Assembly: GCA_945861025.1 (NCBI GenBank)
Contig: CAMASN010000028.1
Location: 1-38,820, forward strand
Origin: Ferrithrix thermotolerans DSM 19514
GTDB lineage: Bacteria > Actinomycetota > Acidimicrobiia > Acidimicrobiales > Ilumatobacteraceae
DNA length: 38,820 nucleotides
Direction of reading: 5' to 3'
Every line of letters begins with the position of its first letter. Within the stretch, counting starts at the first letter, position 1. Shown in pieces: positions 22,543 through 31,854 of the stretch. Made by a program: the position numbers and the translations under genes. The notes beneath the pieces are model-generated. The model ran no database searches, was not told the DNA's origin, and was given only the letters and a program-made list of their open reading frames with translations.

Positions 22543-23421
22543 ATGTCCACGAGTAATCGTCGCTCCCGTCGTCGTGTTGTCATTGTTGGCGCCGTTGTAC
22601 TGCTGTGTCTGCTGATTGCCGTAGCGATGGGATTGGGCCGCGACAGCAACACACCGGTGGTCACCATCAGTCACGGCACGGGCAAGAACGACTTGGTCGT
22701 GAGCATTGGTCTCACGGGGGGCTTTGCACCACCGGGCGCAGTGTTCGAGGCGGTGCCTACGTTGGTGGTGAGCGGCGATAGGCGCCTCATCGTGCCCGGT
22801 GCACAGACGCAACAGTTCCCGGGCCCGTTGTTGGCGCCGTTGTTTGAGCGCACCGTCACGGAAGCTGCGATCCAGAGAATTCTGAACTTCGCCGATGCGT
22901 CGCGGCTGCTTCAAACGCCACCTGTGTATGTAGCCGATCTCAATGTTGCTGACGCACCGAGCACGGCGGTGGTGCTGTCCGCGAACGGCCAGACCTATAC
23001 ACATTCCGCGTACGCGCTTGGGTTCGACACACCAGCGCAGACTCCGGCCCGCCAGACCTTGGCCGATTTCGTCGCTGCGCTCAGCGACGTCAACAAGTAT
23101 TTCGGCGCCGCCAACTTGGGCGACGAAACCCGCTTTGTCGCCGAGCAATATCGGGTGCAGGCGCGTGAGATATCGGCCGCAGATAGCGCCGCTCTGAATC
23201 CGAACCCCGACACCGTGGCGTGGCCAGCAGCGGCCGGAGTCTCGCTTGCATCGGCTGGTCAGTGCGCCATTGTTCAGGCAGCCGATGTGCAGACCTTGTT
23301 TGCCGCCGCCACGCAGACCACCGTCTTCACCGATAACGGTGTTGCATATCAGCTTGTGGTGGCCGCGATGTTGCCCGGCGATACCTGCGGCACCGAAGAA
23401 TTGTCGGCGCCCACCACGTAA
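22543..23421 (+). CDS. Hypothetical membrane-anchored extracytoplasmic protein
   Basis: 292 residues, no family recognised. A basic N-terminus (NRRSRRR) and a hydrophobic span (about 12-31) form a signal anchor; the rest is soluble, Ala/Thr-rich and extracytoplasmic by inference. Three Cys remain outside the anchor region (near AGQCAI and GDTCG), and could form a disulfide. Short VVTISHGTGKNDLVVSIGL and YVADLNVADAPST stretches suggest beta structure. It is divergent from glnII and upstream of nadE by 41 bases, but nadE has its own promoter. A TATCGT nine bases before the ATG may be its -10 box. Confidence 0.7.
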   Translation: MSTSNRRSRRRVVIVGAVVLLCLLIAVAMGLGRDSNTPVVTISHGTGKNDLVVSIGLTGGFAPPGAVFEAVPTLVVSGDRRLIVPGAQTQQFPGPLLAPLFERTVTEAAIQRILNFADASRLLQTPPVYVADLNVADAPSTAVVLSANGQTYTHSAYALGFDTPAQTPARQTLADFVAALSDVNKYFGAANLGDETRFVAEQYRVQAREISAADSAALNPNPDTVAWPAAAGVSLASAGQCAIVQAADVQTLFAAATQTTVFTDNGVAYQLVVAAMLPGDTCGTEELSAPTT

Positions 23422-23450
23422 CGCCGCCACAGGCCAGCCGCGTGTTTCGG

Positions 23451-23456
23451 TAGCCT
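23451..23456 (+). promoter_or_regulatory. -10 box of nadE
   Basis: TAGCCT six bases before GTG 23463; supports a leaderless GTG start. Confidence 0.6.
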
Positions 23457-23462
23457 GCCGCT

Positions 23463-25181
23463 GTGACTCGGCTTCGCATTGCGCTCGCGCAGATAAATCC
23501 AACCGTCGGCGATCTGCAGGGCAACCTCGCCAAGATCCTCGATTACTACGATCGGGCCGAGGCCGCGCAGTGCCACATCATTGCGTTTCCTGAGCTGTGC
23601 ATCACGGGCTACCCGCCCGAAGATCTCGTCTTGAAGCCGCGATTCGTCAGCGACAACAAAGACGTGTTGGCCGCCATTGCGGCGCGAACCGGTAACTGCG
23701 TTGCTGTCGTTGGTTTCGTAGAGAGCGATCGCGATCTCTATAACGCCGCCGCCGTATGCGCCGGCGGCGAGATCAAGGGCACCTATCGCAAACGGTTGCT
23801 GCCGAACTACGGCGTGTTCGACGAGGCCCGCTATTTCACTCCTGGCGACGAAAGCGATCAGCTCGAGTTGTACGTCATCGGTGGCGTGAAGGTTGGCGTC
23901 AGCATCTGCGAAGACATCTGGAGCCCCGTGGGCCCGTTGGCCGCGCAGGCTGCTGGTGGCGCCGAACTCAACATCAACATCAACGGCTCGCCGTATCACC
24001 GCGGCAAGGTCGAGAGCCGCGAGAGCATGCTGTCTACACGCGCTGCCGATGCCAGCTGTGCGTTGGTCTACGTGAACCAAGTGTGCGGCCAAGATGAGTT
24101 GGTGTTCGATGGCGCGTCAATGGCGTTCGATGCCGATGGCAATCTGCTGGCGCGCGCTGCTCAGTTCGAAGAAGAACTGTTGATCACCGACATCGACATA
24201 GCGCCGGTGTTCCGCAAGCGGTTGCTCGATCCTCGCGGTCGGGTCACAGACACGCTGTTGCCGACCGTGTTCATCAGCGACGAGACCGTTACTCAGCTGC
24301 ATGAGTCGCCGGTTCGCATTGCGCCGTTGCTCAACCCGGTTGCCGAGATGTATCAAGCACTCGTGCTCGGCACGCGCGACTACGTGCACAAGAACAATTT
24401 CACCGATGTAGTCATTGGCTTGTCGGGCGGCATCGATTCATCGATCGTTGCCTGCGTCGCGGTCGATGCCTTGGGCGCCAACCATGTGCACGGTGTCTCC
24501 ATGCCGTCGCGCTACAGCAGCGACGGATCAAAGACCGACGCCAAAGCGTTGGCCGACAACCTCGGAATCGATTACCGCACTGTGGCCATCGAGCCTGCGT
24601 TTAGTGCCTATCTCGAGATGCTTGCTCCCTCGTTTGTCGATCGTGAGCCCGACCTCACCGAAGAGAACTTGCAGAGTCGTGTGCGCGGCACCACGTTGAT
24701 GGCGCTGTCGAATAAGTTCGGCTGGATGGTGCTCACCACCGGCAACAAGAGTGAGATGGCCGTTGGGTATTTCACCATTTACGGCGACAGCGTGGGTGGC
24801 TACGCGGTCATCAAAGACGTCTTCAAGACACGCGTGTACGACCTGTGCCGCTACGTGAATCAGCGAGCGGGCTACGAGCTCATCCCCGAAGATGTCATCA
24901 CCAAACCGCCGTCAGCCGAACTGCGTCCCGATCAGCGCGACGACCAGTCGCTGCCTCCATACGAAGTGCTTGATCCGATTCTTGAGATGTACATCGAGGA
25001 AGATCGCATCGCCACCGAGATCATCGCAGCGGGTCACGACGAAGCCATGGTGCGGCGCATCACCCGCCTTGTCGACACCAACGAATACAAGCGTCGTCAG
25101 TGTCCTCCAGGAGTGCGAGTGAGCATCAAGGCGTTCGGCAAAGATCGCCGACTGCCGATTACAACCACTTACCGAGGCTGA
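23463..25181 (+). CDS. nadE: Glutamine-dependent NAD+ synthetase
   Basis: 572 residues. An N-terminal nitrilase-type glutaminase (about 1-270) has the triad E44 (FPELCITGYPPEDL), K110 (YRKRLLPNYGVFDE) and C149 (SICEDIW). The C-terminal synthetase has the PP-loop LSGGIDSS (320-327), SKTDAKALADNLGI and TTGNKSEMAVGY. It catalyses the last step of NAD+ synthesis, amidation of deaminated NAD using glutamine ammonia. At 572 residues it is the shorter two-domain form, not the longer (about 680) mycobacterial form. The 3' end overlaps the convergent MFS gene by 23 bases. Confidence 0.96.
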   Translation: MTRLRIALAQINPTVGDLQGNLAKILDYYDRAEAAQCHIIAFPELCITGYPPEDLVLKPRFVSDNKDVLAAIAARTGNCVAVVGFVESDRDLYNAAAVCAGGEIKGTYRKRLLPNYGVFDEARYFTPGDESDQLELYVIGGVKVGVSICEDIWSPVGPLAAQAAGGAELNININGSPYHRGKVESRESMLSTRAADASCALVYVNQVCGQDELVFDGASMAFDADGNLLARAAQFEEELLITDIDIAPVFRKRLLDPRGRVTDTLLPTVFISDETVTQLHESPVRIAPLLNPVAEMYQALVLGTRDYVHKNNFTDVVIGLSGGIDSSIVACVAVDALGANHVHGVSMPSRYSSDGSKTDAKALADNLGIDYRTVAIEPAFSAYLEMLAPSFVDREPDLTEENLQSRVRGTTLMALSNKFGWMVLTTGNKSEMAVGYFTIYGDSVGGYAVIKDVFKTRVYDLCRYVNQRAGYELIPEDVITKPPSAELRPDQRDDQSLPPYEVLDPILEMYIEEDRIATEIIAAGHDEAMVRRITRLVDTNEYKRRQCPPGVRVSIKAFGKDRRLPITTTYRG

Positions 25182-26343
25182 CCCGATAACGCCAGTGACT
25201 GAACACGGTGACCGAAGCGCAGCAGGCACCAAGTATTGCCGGAAGCCACATGCCATGCGCCGAAAACGCGGCTGTGGCCGGAGCCGACATTACGGCTCTC
25301 CCCAAGGTGCCGCCCGCAATCACGAAGCCGAGTCCCATCGACGGATGCTCGGGCACCAAGTTGCTGGCCAACGGCAGCGCCGAGACGATTGCGAACTCGA
25401 ACGCTCCGATGTACAACGCCAACAGCGGCAACGCGATGTACACGTGACTCGAGGTGACCGCCAGTGCAATGCCGAACGGAATAATCAGCGCCGCGCCAGA
25501 GATGGCCGAGCGTTGCTTACCCCAGCGATCGGAGAAGCGAATCATCGACGAAGTTGCGATGAGTTCTACGGCGCCGAAGCCGAAGATAACAATGGCGATG
25601 TCGGTGTCGCTAAAACCAAAGCTGTCTTTCAGCCACTTGCCGAAGGTGACGAATACGCTTTGTGCGCAAGCGGTGAGGGCGAGCATCGCGACAATGACCC
25701 ACCAGCCTTTGCCAAGCCTGGGCTTCACGTGCTCAGCCGTTCGTGGCGAGCGCAAAGGAGCTATCTCGTCCGGTAGATGCTGACGCAAGAATGCCGAGCA
25801 GCAGATGATTGCGACCGCGGCAACGGCGTAGCCCCATCGCCACGAACTGGCGCCGGTGACGAGTCCCATGATGACAACGCCGATGAACAGGCTGCCGGCC
25901 CATGCGGTTTCGGTGAGGCCGACGGCTCGGCCGCGCTGCTCGTACGCAACACGATCAGACAGCCACGAAATGACGCCGACGTCGAACACGATCTTCGCCA
26001 TCGTGAGGAAGGCGAGACATACGCCCAACTGGTAGATGTTGCGGCTCAAGGCGCAACCGGTGACGGCTATTGAGAGCGCCACCAAGCCGCCGCAGATGGT
26101 TGTGCGCCGTGTGACCCGGGTGGCAATGCGTCCGAGTATCGGAGCGCCGAGTCCGCCGAGTTCGCCCACAGCGAGGGCTGCTCCCACGGCCGGCAGCGAC
26201 GCGTGCATATTGCCCGAGATAGTGGCGAGGAATGGCGGCGCGAATCGGTACGCGCTGTTGGCTCCAATTTTGGCGATGGTGAACGGAGTAATCGCCCGGC
26301 GCACGTCGGGTGCATACGAGGTATCGAGGCGGGCGGACAACAC
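25159..26343 (-). CDS. Major facilitator superfamily transporter
   Basis: 394 residues with about twelve hydrophobic segments and the MFS loop motif GRIATRVTRRTT after helix 2, with a related SDRWGKQRS after helix 8. Substrate unknown; no drug-efflux signature can be claimed. GTG 26343 is preceded by TACTGT with an eight-base spacer, so the mRNA is probably leaderless. A perfect inverted repeat (26371-26388) lies upstream, between this gene and divergent ask, and could be an operator. Confidence 0.85.
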   Translation of the reverse strand: MLSARLDTSYAPDVRRAITPFTIAKIGANSAYRFAPPFLATISGNMHASLPAVGAALAVGELGGLGAPILGRIATRVTRRTTICGGLVALSIAVTGCALSRNIYQLGVCLAFLTMAKIVFDVGVISWLSDRVAYEQRGRAVGLTETAWAGSLFIGVVIMGLVTGASSWRWGYAVAAVAIICCSAFLRQHLPDEIAPLRSPRTAEHVKPRLGKGWWVIVAMLALTACAQSVFVTFGKWLKDSFGFSDTDIAIVIFGFGAVELIATSSMIRFSDRWGKQRSAISGAALIIPFGIALAVTSSHVYIALPLLALYIGAFEFAIVSALPLASNLVPEHPSMGLGFVIAGGTLGRAVMSAPATAAFSAHGMWLPAILGACCASVTVFSHWRYRVSLGKWL

Positions 26344-26351
26344 GGGTGGTC

Positions 26352-26357
26352 ACAGTA
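26352..26357 (-). promoter_or_regulatory. -10 box of MFS transporter gene
   Basis: TACTGT (minus strand) eight bases before GTG 26343. Confidence 0.45.
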
Positions 26358-26370
26358 CCGAGCTTGAGTC

Positions 26371-26388
26371 CCGAACGAGTTTGTTCGG
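26371..26388. promoter_or_regulatory. Inverted repeat between MFS gene and ask
   Basis: CCGAAC-N6-GTTCGG, perfect 6-bp arms, centred near the -35 zone of the MFS gene promoter. A candidate operator for an unknown regulator; the spacing (GAAC-N6-GTTC) does not fit the LexA box (N4). Confidence 0.4.
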
Positions 26389-26459
26389 CGTTGAGCGTGC
26401 ACGGCCAGTCGTGTCATGTCGTTGCGGCGTCGTGTCGCGGTGTCGTGGCTTCCGACCGA

Positions 26460-26465
26460 TAACCT
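26460..26465 (+). promoter_or_regulatory. -10 box of ask
   Basis: TAACCT nine bases before GTG 26475. Confidence 0.4.
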
Positions 26466-26474
26466 GTCCAATCC

Positions 26475-27725
26475 GTGGCCCTGATTGTTCAAAAGTATGG
26501 CGGTACTTCGGTAGCCGACCCCGATCGCATGCGTGCGGTTGCCGAACATGTCGCGTTCACCAAGCGCCATGGCAATGATGTTGTTGTCGTTGTCAGCGCA
26601 ATGGGCAAGACCACCGACAACCTCATTTCGTTGGCCGCTCAGGTTTCTAATACCCGCTCGGGTCGCGAGATGGACATGCTGCTCACCACGGGCGAGCGCA
26701 TGTCGGCTGCATTGGTCTGTATGGCCATCAGCGATCTCGGCATCGAGGCGGTCAGCTTCACCGGCAGCCAGGTGGGCATCATCACCGATAACAAGCACGG
26801 CAAGGCCAAGATCATCGAGGTCAAGGGCGACCGTGTTCGCGAGGCCTTGGCTCAGGGCAAGGTGTGCGTTGTTGCTGGCTTCCAAGGTGTGAGCAACGAG
26901 AACGAAATCACCACGCTTGGTCGTGGCGCCAGCGATCTCACCGCATCGGCACTTGCCCAGGCACTCAACGCCGATGCATGCGAGATTTATACCGATGTCA
27001 CGGGCGTGTTTACCGCCGACCCGCGCATCGTGCCGCAAGCTCGCAAGTTGGCTCACGTCAACTTCGATGAAATGCTCGAGATGGCGGGTGCCGGCAGCAA
27101 AGTGCTCGCACTGCGCAGCGTCGAGTTTGCTCGTAACCACAATGTTCCCCTCCATGTCCGTTCGAGCTTCACATGGGAGCCGGGCACATGGGTGAGCTCG
27201 AAGGAGCCAGGCATGGAAGAGCCCATCGTTTCGGGTGTTGTCACCGACACCAGCGAAGCCAAGGTCACCGTCATTGGTGTGCCCGACCGTCCCGGTATTT
27301 CAGCGGCGCTGTTTGAGCCGCTCGCTGACGCCAACGTGAACGTCGACATGATCGTGCAGAACACCTCGAAAGAGGGGACCACCGACATCAGCTTCACGAT
27401 GCCCAAGGCAGACATGGCCGTCGCCGAGCAGATCGTTGCCCGCGTCGCAGCCGAGATCGGTGCGGTGGGCGTAAACCACAATGCCAGCATCTCCAAGATC
27501 AGCCTTGTTGGTGCCGGTATGAAGACCAGCCCCGGCATCGCCGCCAAGATGTTTCGGGTGTTGGCCGACAACGGCGTGAACATCGAAATGATCTCTACGT
27601 CGACCATCCGCATCAGCGTGGTGTGCTCGGCAGCCGATCTCGAAACGGCTGCTCGTTGCTTACACACGGCGTTCGGTCTCGACAGTGGCCAGGCCTATGC
27701 AGCGCCGCTTCCCGAGCGCAAGTGA
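26475..27725 (+). CDS. ask: Aspartate kinase (alpha subunit)
   Basis: 416 residues. First enzyme of the Lys/Thr/Met pathway; phosphorylates aspartate. [12 protein letters not shown] (7-18) starts the amino-acid-kinase fold; [32 protein letters not shown] (usually GGSDTTA) and [13 protein letters not shown] follow. Two ACT domains in the C-terminal 150 residues ([18 protein letters not shown] and [15 protein letters not shown]) bind allosteric amino acids. GTG start. An internal ribosome binding site and ATG at 27213 predict a separate beta subunit. The stop overlaps the methyltransferase start, and asd follows one gene later. Confidence 0.96.
   Translation: MALIVQKYGGTSVADPDRMRAVAEHVAFTKRHGNDVVVVVSAMGKTTDNLISLAAQVSNTRSGREMDMLLTTGERMSAALVCMAISDLGIEAVSFTGSQVGIITDNKHGKAKIIEVKGDRVREALAQGKVCVVAGFQGVSNENEITTLGRGASDLTASALAQALNADACEIYTDVTGVFTADPRIVPQARKLAHVNFDEMLEMAGAGSKVLALRSVEFARNHNVPLHVRSSFTWEPGTWVSSKEPGMEEPIVSGVVTDTSEAKVTVIGVPDRPGISAALFEPLADANVNVDMIVQNTSKEGTTDISFTMPKADMAVAEQIVARVAAEIGAVGVNHNASISKISLVGAGMKTSPGIAAKMFRVLADNGVNIEMISTSTIRISVVCSAADLETAARCLHTAFGLDSGQAYAAPLPERK
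27213..27725 (+). CDS. Aspartate kinase beta subunit (internal in-frame start)
   Basis: In-frame ATG 27213, codon 247 of ask, preceded by AAGGAG six bases away, a near-ideal ribosome binding site inside a coding region. It would give a 170-residue protein holding only the two ACT domains. Corynebacterium glutamicum and Bacillus aspartokinases form alpha2-beta2 complexes from just such an internal start at about codon 250. Inferred from position and ribosome binding site. Confidence 0.6.
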   Translation: MEEPIVSGVVTDTSEAKVTVIGVPDRPGISAALFEPLADANVNVDMIVQNTSKEGTTDISFTMPKADMAVAEQIVARVAAEIGAVGVNHNASISKISLVGAGMKTSPGIAAKMFRVLADNGVNIEMISTSTIRISVVCSAADLETAARCLHTAFGLDSGQAYAAPLPERK

Positions 27726-28561
27726 GTCGGCGTCGTCCCCAACTCATTCCTTGGCGCACCGCCGGTCGCGTCAGCGAAAGTCAGAAATCGGCCGACGATG
27801 TCGTGCGCGAAATCGGTTGGGTCTTTAATAACGAAATCGGCGAGACGCTTGATCTTGCTGAGTTCACCAACACTGGTGACCACGAAATTTTCGCTTATCT
27901 CGAAGCCTTTCAACTTCGCACCGACGATCTGCCTAAGCAGACCATCGTCGAGATTGGCTCGGGAATTGGTCGCATGACCGCCGGCTTCAGTCGTGCCTTC
28001 GCGCAAGTGATTGCGTGCGATCTCGACGCCGCTTTTCTCGAGCGCTGCCGTCAGACAGTTGCGCAGTTTGGTGAAGTGTCGCGGTTGCGCACCTGTCACG
28101 TTGCCGATGGTCGCACCTTGGCCATCTCCGACGGCGAGGCCGATATCACCTTCAGCTACATCACGTTGCAGCACTGTCAGCACGACGACGCGTTGTCGTT
28201 GGTCACCGAGGCGGCACGGGTTACCAAGCCGGGTGGGCACATCGCCCTCAACTTCCGCACATGGCAGCCCATCGATCTGGCGCTGTGGCCGCTGGGCAAG
28301 TTGATGCGCGCAATGTGGCGTTTGCCTCGGGTTGGTCCGTGGCTTGCTCGTCGCCGGTTGGCGTCACGATTGGGTTGGCAGGCCAACCGCTTGTCGCCCG
28401 ACGAAGTCTCGCGCCACCTCGCTGACCTGCCCTACAAGTTCGCAACACGCGTGATTTACCACTCGCCACATCGCCGTCTCAAGGCTCGTAACGACGCCGA
28501 ACTGCGCACATTCGAGGGCGTGAACCGCAGCCACTGGTGGCTGATTGCGGAACGTTCGTAG
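27722..28561 (+). CDS. Class I SAM-dependent methyltransferase
   Basis: 279 residues. Motif [12 protein letters not shown] (76-86), then DLDAAF (motif II acidic end), and [14 protein letters not shown] with the [10 protein letters not shown] post-motif. About 70 residues precede the Rossmann fold, and a basic amphipathic stretch (about 194-220) follows; an interfacial or lipid substrate is possible but not shown. GTG 27722 overlaps the ask stop (GTGA), so it is coupled to aspartokinase although no pathway link is apparent. It sits between ask and asd. Confidence 0.8.
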   Translation: MSRRRPQLIPWRTAGRVSESQKSADDVVREIGWVFNNEIGETLDLAEFTNTGDHEIFAYLEAFQLRTDDLPKQTIVEIGSGIGRMTAGFSRAFAQVIACDLDAAFLERCRQTVAQFGEVSRLRTCHVADGRTLAISDGEADITFSYITLQHCQHDDALSLVTEAARVTKPGGHIALNFRTWQPIDLALWPLGKLMRAMWRLPRVGPWLARRRLASRLGWQANRLSPDEVSRHLADLPYKFATRVIYHSPHRRLKARNDAELRTFEGVNRSHWWLIAERS

Positions 28562-28588
28562 CGCTATCGGCGCTGCTTGGAGTACTAA

Positions 28589-29650
<1,062 letters not shown>

Positions 29651-29725
29651 CCCCAGCCGCCGCCCGCCTTGGTCCCGCGCCCTGCCGTGCCCACCCCCCA
29701 ACGTCCCGCGCCCTCGCCCCGCCCG

Positions 29726-29786
29726 GTTTGTTGAAGACAATTGGTCAACCCCCAACCTGTTGTCTTCAACAAACGTTTTGTTGAAG
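29726..29786. repeat. Inverted repeat element with third half-copy after asd
   Basis: Perfect 15-bp arms GTTTGTTGAAGACAA (29726-29740) and its complement (29760-29774), 19-base loop, plus a third partial copy TTTGTTGAAG at 29777-29786. Its A/T content is much higher than the flanking pyrimidine-rich tract. It could be the asd terminator (TTTT just after the right arm) or a small dispersed palindromic repeat. Confidence 0.75.
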
Positions 29787-29790
29787 GAAA

Positions 29791-29811
29791 GTGGTGAGTG
29801 GTGAGTGGTGG
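29791..29811. repeat. Heptamer tandem repeat
   Basis: Three copies of GTGGTGA (the last GTGGTGG) head to tail between the inverted repeat and mazG. Strongly purine-rich on the plus strand, opposite to the pyrimidine-rich stretch at 29652-29725. No gene here. Confidence 0.6.
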
Positions 29812-29832
29812 AGGGCGGCGAGTCGGCGGATG

Positions 29833-30114
29833 TCAGCGGCAGGCGCAGGGCATTGCGGCGCACCGAGGGCATCCGGCTGCGTAGCGCTGCACGGCAAGCG
29901 CGAGGTCGATGTTCATCTGGTTCGCCAGTGATGCCACCCAGGCCAGGACGTCGCCGAACTCGTGTTGCTGCTGCTCGACGGTGCCTTTGCGCACGGCTTG
30001 GGCTAACTCGCCAAGTTCTTCACAAAGCCACGCAACAGTGCTGGGGATACCGCGGGCTCGGTCTCGATCGCCGTAGGTGCGTTCGATCACATCTTGAAGG
30101 TGAGCCAGATCCAT
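29833..30114 (-). CDS. MazG-like nucleotide pyrophosphohydrolase
   Basis: 93 residues, a single MazG domain. The helix-bundle acidic motif is WLCEELGELAQAVRKG followed by EFGDVLAWVASLANQ, where the Glu and Asp residues bind Mg2+. The family hydrolyses noncanonical or excess nucleoside triphosphates. It ends in a Cys-rich tail CPRCAAMPCAC, which could bind a metal and is seen in small MazG homologues. TAAGTT six bases before the ATG indicates a leaderless transcript. Short but complete. Confidence 0.83.
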   Translation of the reverse strand: MDLAHLQDVIERTYGDRDRARGIPSTVAWLCEELGELAQAVRKGTVEQQQHEFGDVLAWVASLANQMNIDLALAVQRYAAGCPRCAAMPCACR

Positions 30115-30120
30115 GCAACG

Positions 30121-30126
30121 AACTTA
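30121..30126 (-). promoter_or_regulatory. -10 box of mazG-like gene
   Basis: TAAGTT (minus strand) six bases before ATG 30114. Confidence 0.5.
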
Positions 30127-30171
30127 GGGTTCGTGAGCGCGCTACGCGGGGATTGCTCAACCTGCAAACAA

Positions 30172-30248
30172 TGGTCGGGGTGGGGAGATTTGAACTCCCG
30201 GCCTCCACGTCCCGAACGTGGCGCGCTACCAAGCTGCGCTACACCCCG
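30172..30248 (-). tRNA. tRNA-Pro (anticodon CGG)
   Basis: On the minus strand a full cloverleaf: acceptor CGGGGTG paired with CACCCCG, D arm with AGCTTGGTA, anticodon stem CCACG/CGTGG around loop TTCGGGA (anticodon CGG, codon CCG), T arm GGGAG-TTCAAAT-CTCCC, discriminator A73 and an encoded CCA end. C1-G72 is typical of bacterial tRNA-Pro. Confidence 0.96.
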
Positions 30249-30264
30249 CAGGTGCCCGACGATG

Positions 30265-30705
30265 TTATCCGGCGGTTACTTGCTCTTCCTCAAGCGTCTC
30301 AGCGGGCGCGTCGAGGGTTTCGTCGGCGGTGTCATCGAGCGCCGGAGCGAGTGCGCAGGCGACGCCACGCTTGATCGAGAGCGCATCGAGCGGCTTCACG
30401 ATCCACGAGTCGGCACCGCTGCGGCGAGCGAGAAATACGTCGGCCTGGCGATCGAGCACCATCAAGATGGGAACCCGCGGCATGGCGCCTGAGCTTTCGT
30501 CGTGACGCAGGTTCATGGCCACAGCCATGCCGCCCATCGAGCCGCTTTGCAGATCGAGGATGGCGATGTCGGGCGTTCTGGCCAAGACGACATCGGTGAC
30601 ATCGCGACCATTGCGACACACGGTGAAACTGGTTTCTGGCCCGCTCAGGGCGGCGACGATTTCGTCGACGACCCATTGGGCGTCGGTAGCGACCAAGACA
30701 TGCAC
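30265..30705 (-). CDS. Stand-alone receiver-domain protein (CheY-like)
   Basis: 146 residues with only a receiver fold. Phosphoacceptor D51 in IAILDLQSGSMGGM and the conserved Lys K104 in WIVKPLD are present; of the N-terminal acidic pair only D8 remains (ATDAQ). No output domain: after residue 120 there is an acidic tail (DDTADETLDAPAETLEEE), so it would act through protein contact. GTG start with TAGGTT six bases upstream. It follows the two ArsA-type ATPases on the same strand (gap 24 bases), but its own promoter suggests separate expression. No kinase nearby. Confidence 0.85.
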   Translation of the reverse strand: MHVLVATDAQWVVDEIVAALSGPETSFTVCRNGRDVTDVVLARTPDIAILDLQSGSMGGMAVAMNLRHDESSGAMPRVPILMVLDRQADVFLARRSGADSWIVKPLDALSIKRGVACALAPALDDTADETLDAPAETLEEEQVTAG

Positions 30706-30711
30706 GACAAG

Positions 30712-30717
30712 AACCTA
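30712..30717 (-). promoter_or_regulatory. -10 box of receiver-domain gene
   Basis: TAGGTT (minus strand) six bases before GTG 30705. Confidence 0.5.
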
Positions 30718-30729
30718 GCCGCCCGAAGG

Positions 30730-31854
30730 TCAAACCTTGAAGAGATGCCCCGCGATCTCGCGAAGTCCGCCTAGGTCGTGCACATCGTCGGCCAGCAATG
30801 GCACCCGATGAATGGCCGTATTCCCGGTGTCGGCGATGAGCGGAGCGATGACACCTTCTTCGGCATCGGCAAGGGCGCGCAGCTCGGCAAGGTTGCGCCA
30901 CAGGCCGGCCAGATTGTGATCTCCGGCAGTTTCGGCGGTTGCTGCGGCGGCAAGCGCCTGCTCGGCGGTGGCATCGCCAAACCGTGGTTGCAAGCGGTTC
31001 ACGATGACAGCGGTCACCGACAGTTTTGAATCGGCGAGACGCGCTGCGAAGTAGCGAGCCTCTTCGACCGTGTCGTGCCGGGCTGAGGCCACGAGCACGT
31101 AGTGAGTGATCGACGAGTGCAACAGTTCGGACACCGAGTCGGCGCGATCGCGGAATCCAGTCTCCATGCCTTCGAACGCTTGGAAGAACGCGATGGCATC
31201 GGCCAGCACATCGCCACCCACCACCTTGCCGATGGTGCGCAGCACAGGTTGCGCGGCCACGTTGAGCACTTTGAGACCTTTGCGCGCTGGCAGCATGAGT
31301 AGTCGGAACAGCCGATGATTGATGAAACGTGTGAGCGTTGCGGGCGCATCGAGGAAGTCGAGCGCGTTGCGCGTTGGCGGAGTGTCGACCACCACGAGAT
31401 CGAAGCGATGATCGCTGTGCAACTGGTACAGCTTTTCGGCAGCCATGTATTCCTGCGTGCCCGATAAAGCGCCGGCGATGTTGTGGTAAAACGCGTTGGC
31501 CAAGATGCGCTCGGCGCGTTCGGGAGTCTCGGCGTATTGACGCACCAGACCATCGAATGTGGTGGCGGGGTCGAGCATCATCGCCCAGAGTTCGCCGAAC
31601 GCTGTGGCGTTGGGTTCGAGATCGAGATGCACACGAGTGGGCTCGTTGCTGAGTCCGTCGGCAAGGCCCAACGCATCGGCCAAGCGGCGGGCGGGGTCGA
31701 TGGTGACCACCACGACTCGTTTGCCAAGCGCTGCAGCGTGCATCGCAATGGCCGCCGCAGCAGTGGTCTTGCCGACGCCGCCCGAACCGCAGCTCACGAT
31801 GATCTCCGCATCGCGCAGCACGATGTCGAGCGCTGACAACTGCGTGGTGCTCAT
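30730..31854 (-). CDS. ArsA/Get3-like P-loop ATPase, Rv3680 type
   Basis: 374 residues. Deviant Walker A CGSGGVGKTT (22-31), the VVTIDPARRLADALGL block and the DLVVVDTPPTRNAL switch are typical of ArsA/Get3. No arsenite-binding Cys cluster is evident, so arsenite pumping is unlikely. It matches the second member of an actinobacterial pair (Rv3679/Rv3680 in M. tuberculosis) that forms a Get3-like complex with a proposed role at the cell envelope. Its ATG overlaps the stop of the first member (ATGA), so they are coexpressed and probably form a heteromer. Confidence 0.87.
   Translation of the reverse strand: MSTTQLSALDIVLRDAEIIVSCGSGGVGKTTAAAAIAMHAAALGKRVVVVTIDPARRLADALGLADGLSNEPTRVHLDLEPNATAFGELWAMMLDPATTFDGLVRQYAETPERAERILANAFYHNIAGALSGTQEYMAAEKLYQLHSDHRFDLVVVDTPPTRNALDFLDAPATLTRFINHRLFRLLMLPARKGLKVLNVAAQPVLRTIGKVVGGDVLADAIAFFQAFEGMETGFRDRADSVSELLHSSITHYVLVASARHDTVEEARYFAARLADSKLSVTAVIVNRLQPRFGDATAEQALAAAATAETAGDHNLAGLWRNLAELRALADAEEGVIAPLIADTGNTAIHRVPLLADDVHDLGGLREIAGHLFKV

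Noticed and set aside
26371-26388. Possible LexA box between the MFS gene and ask
   Set aside because: GAAC and GTTC are separated by six bases, not four; kept only as an unknown inverted repeat.
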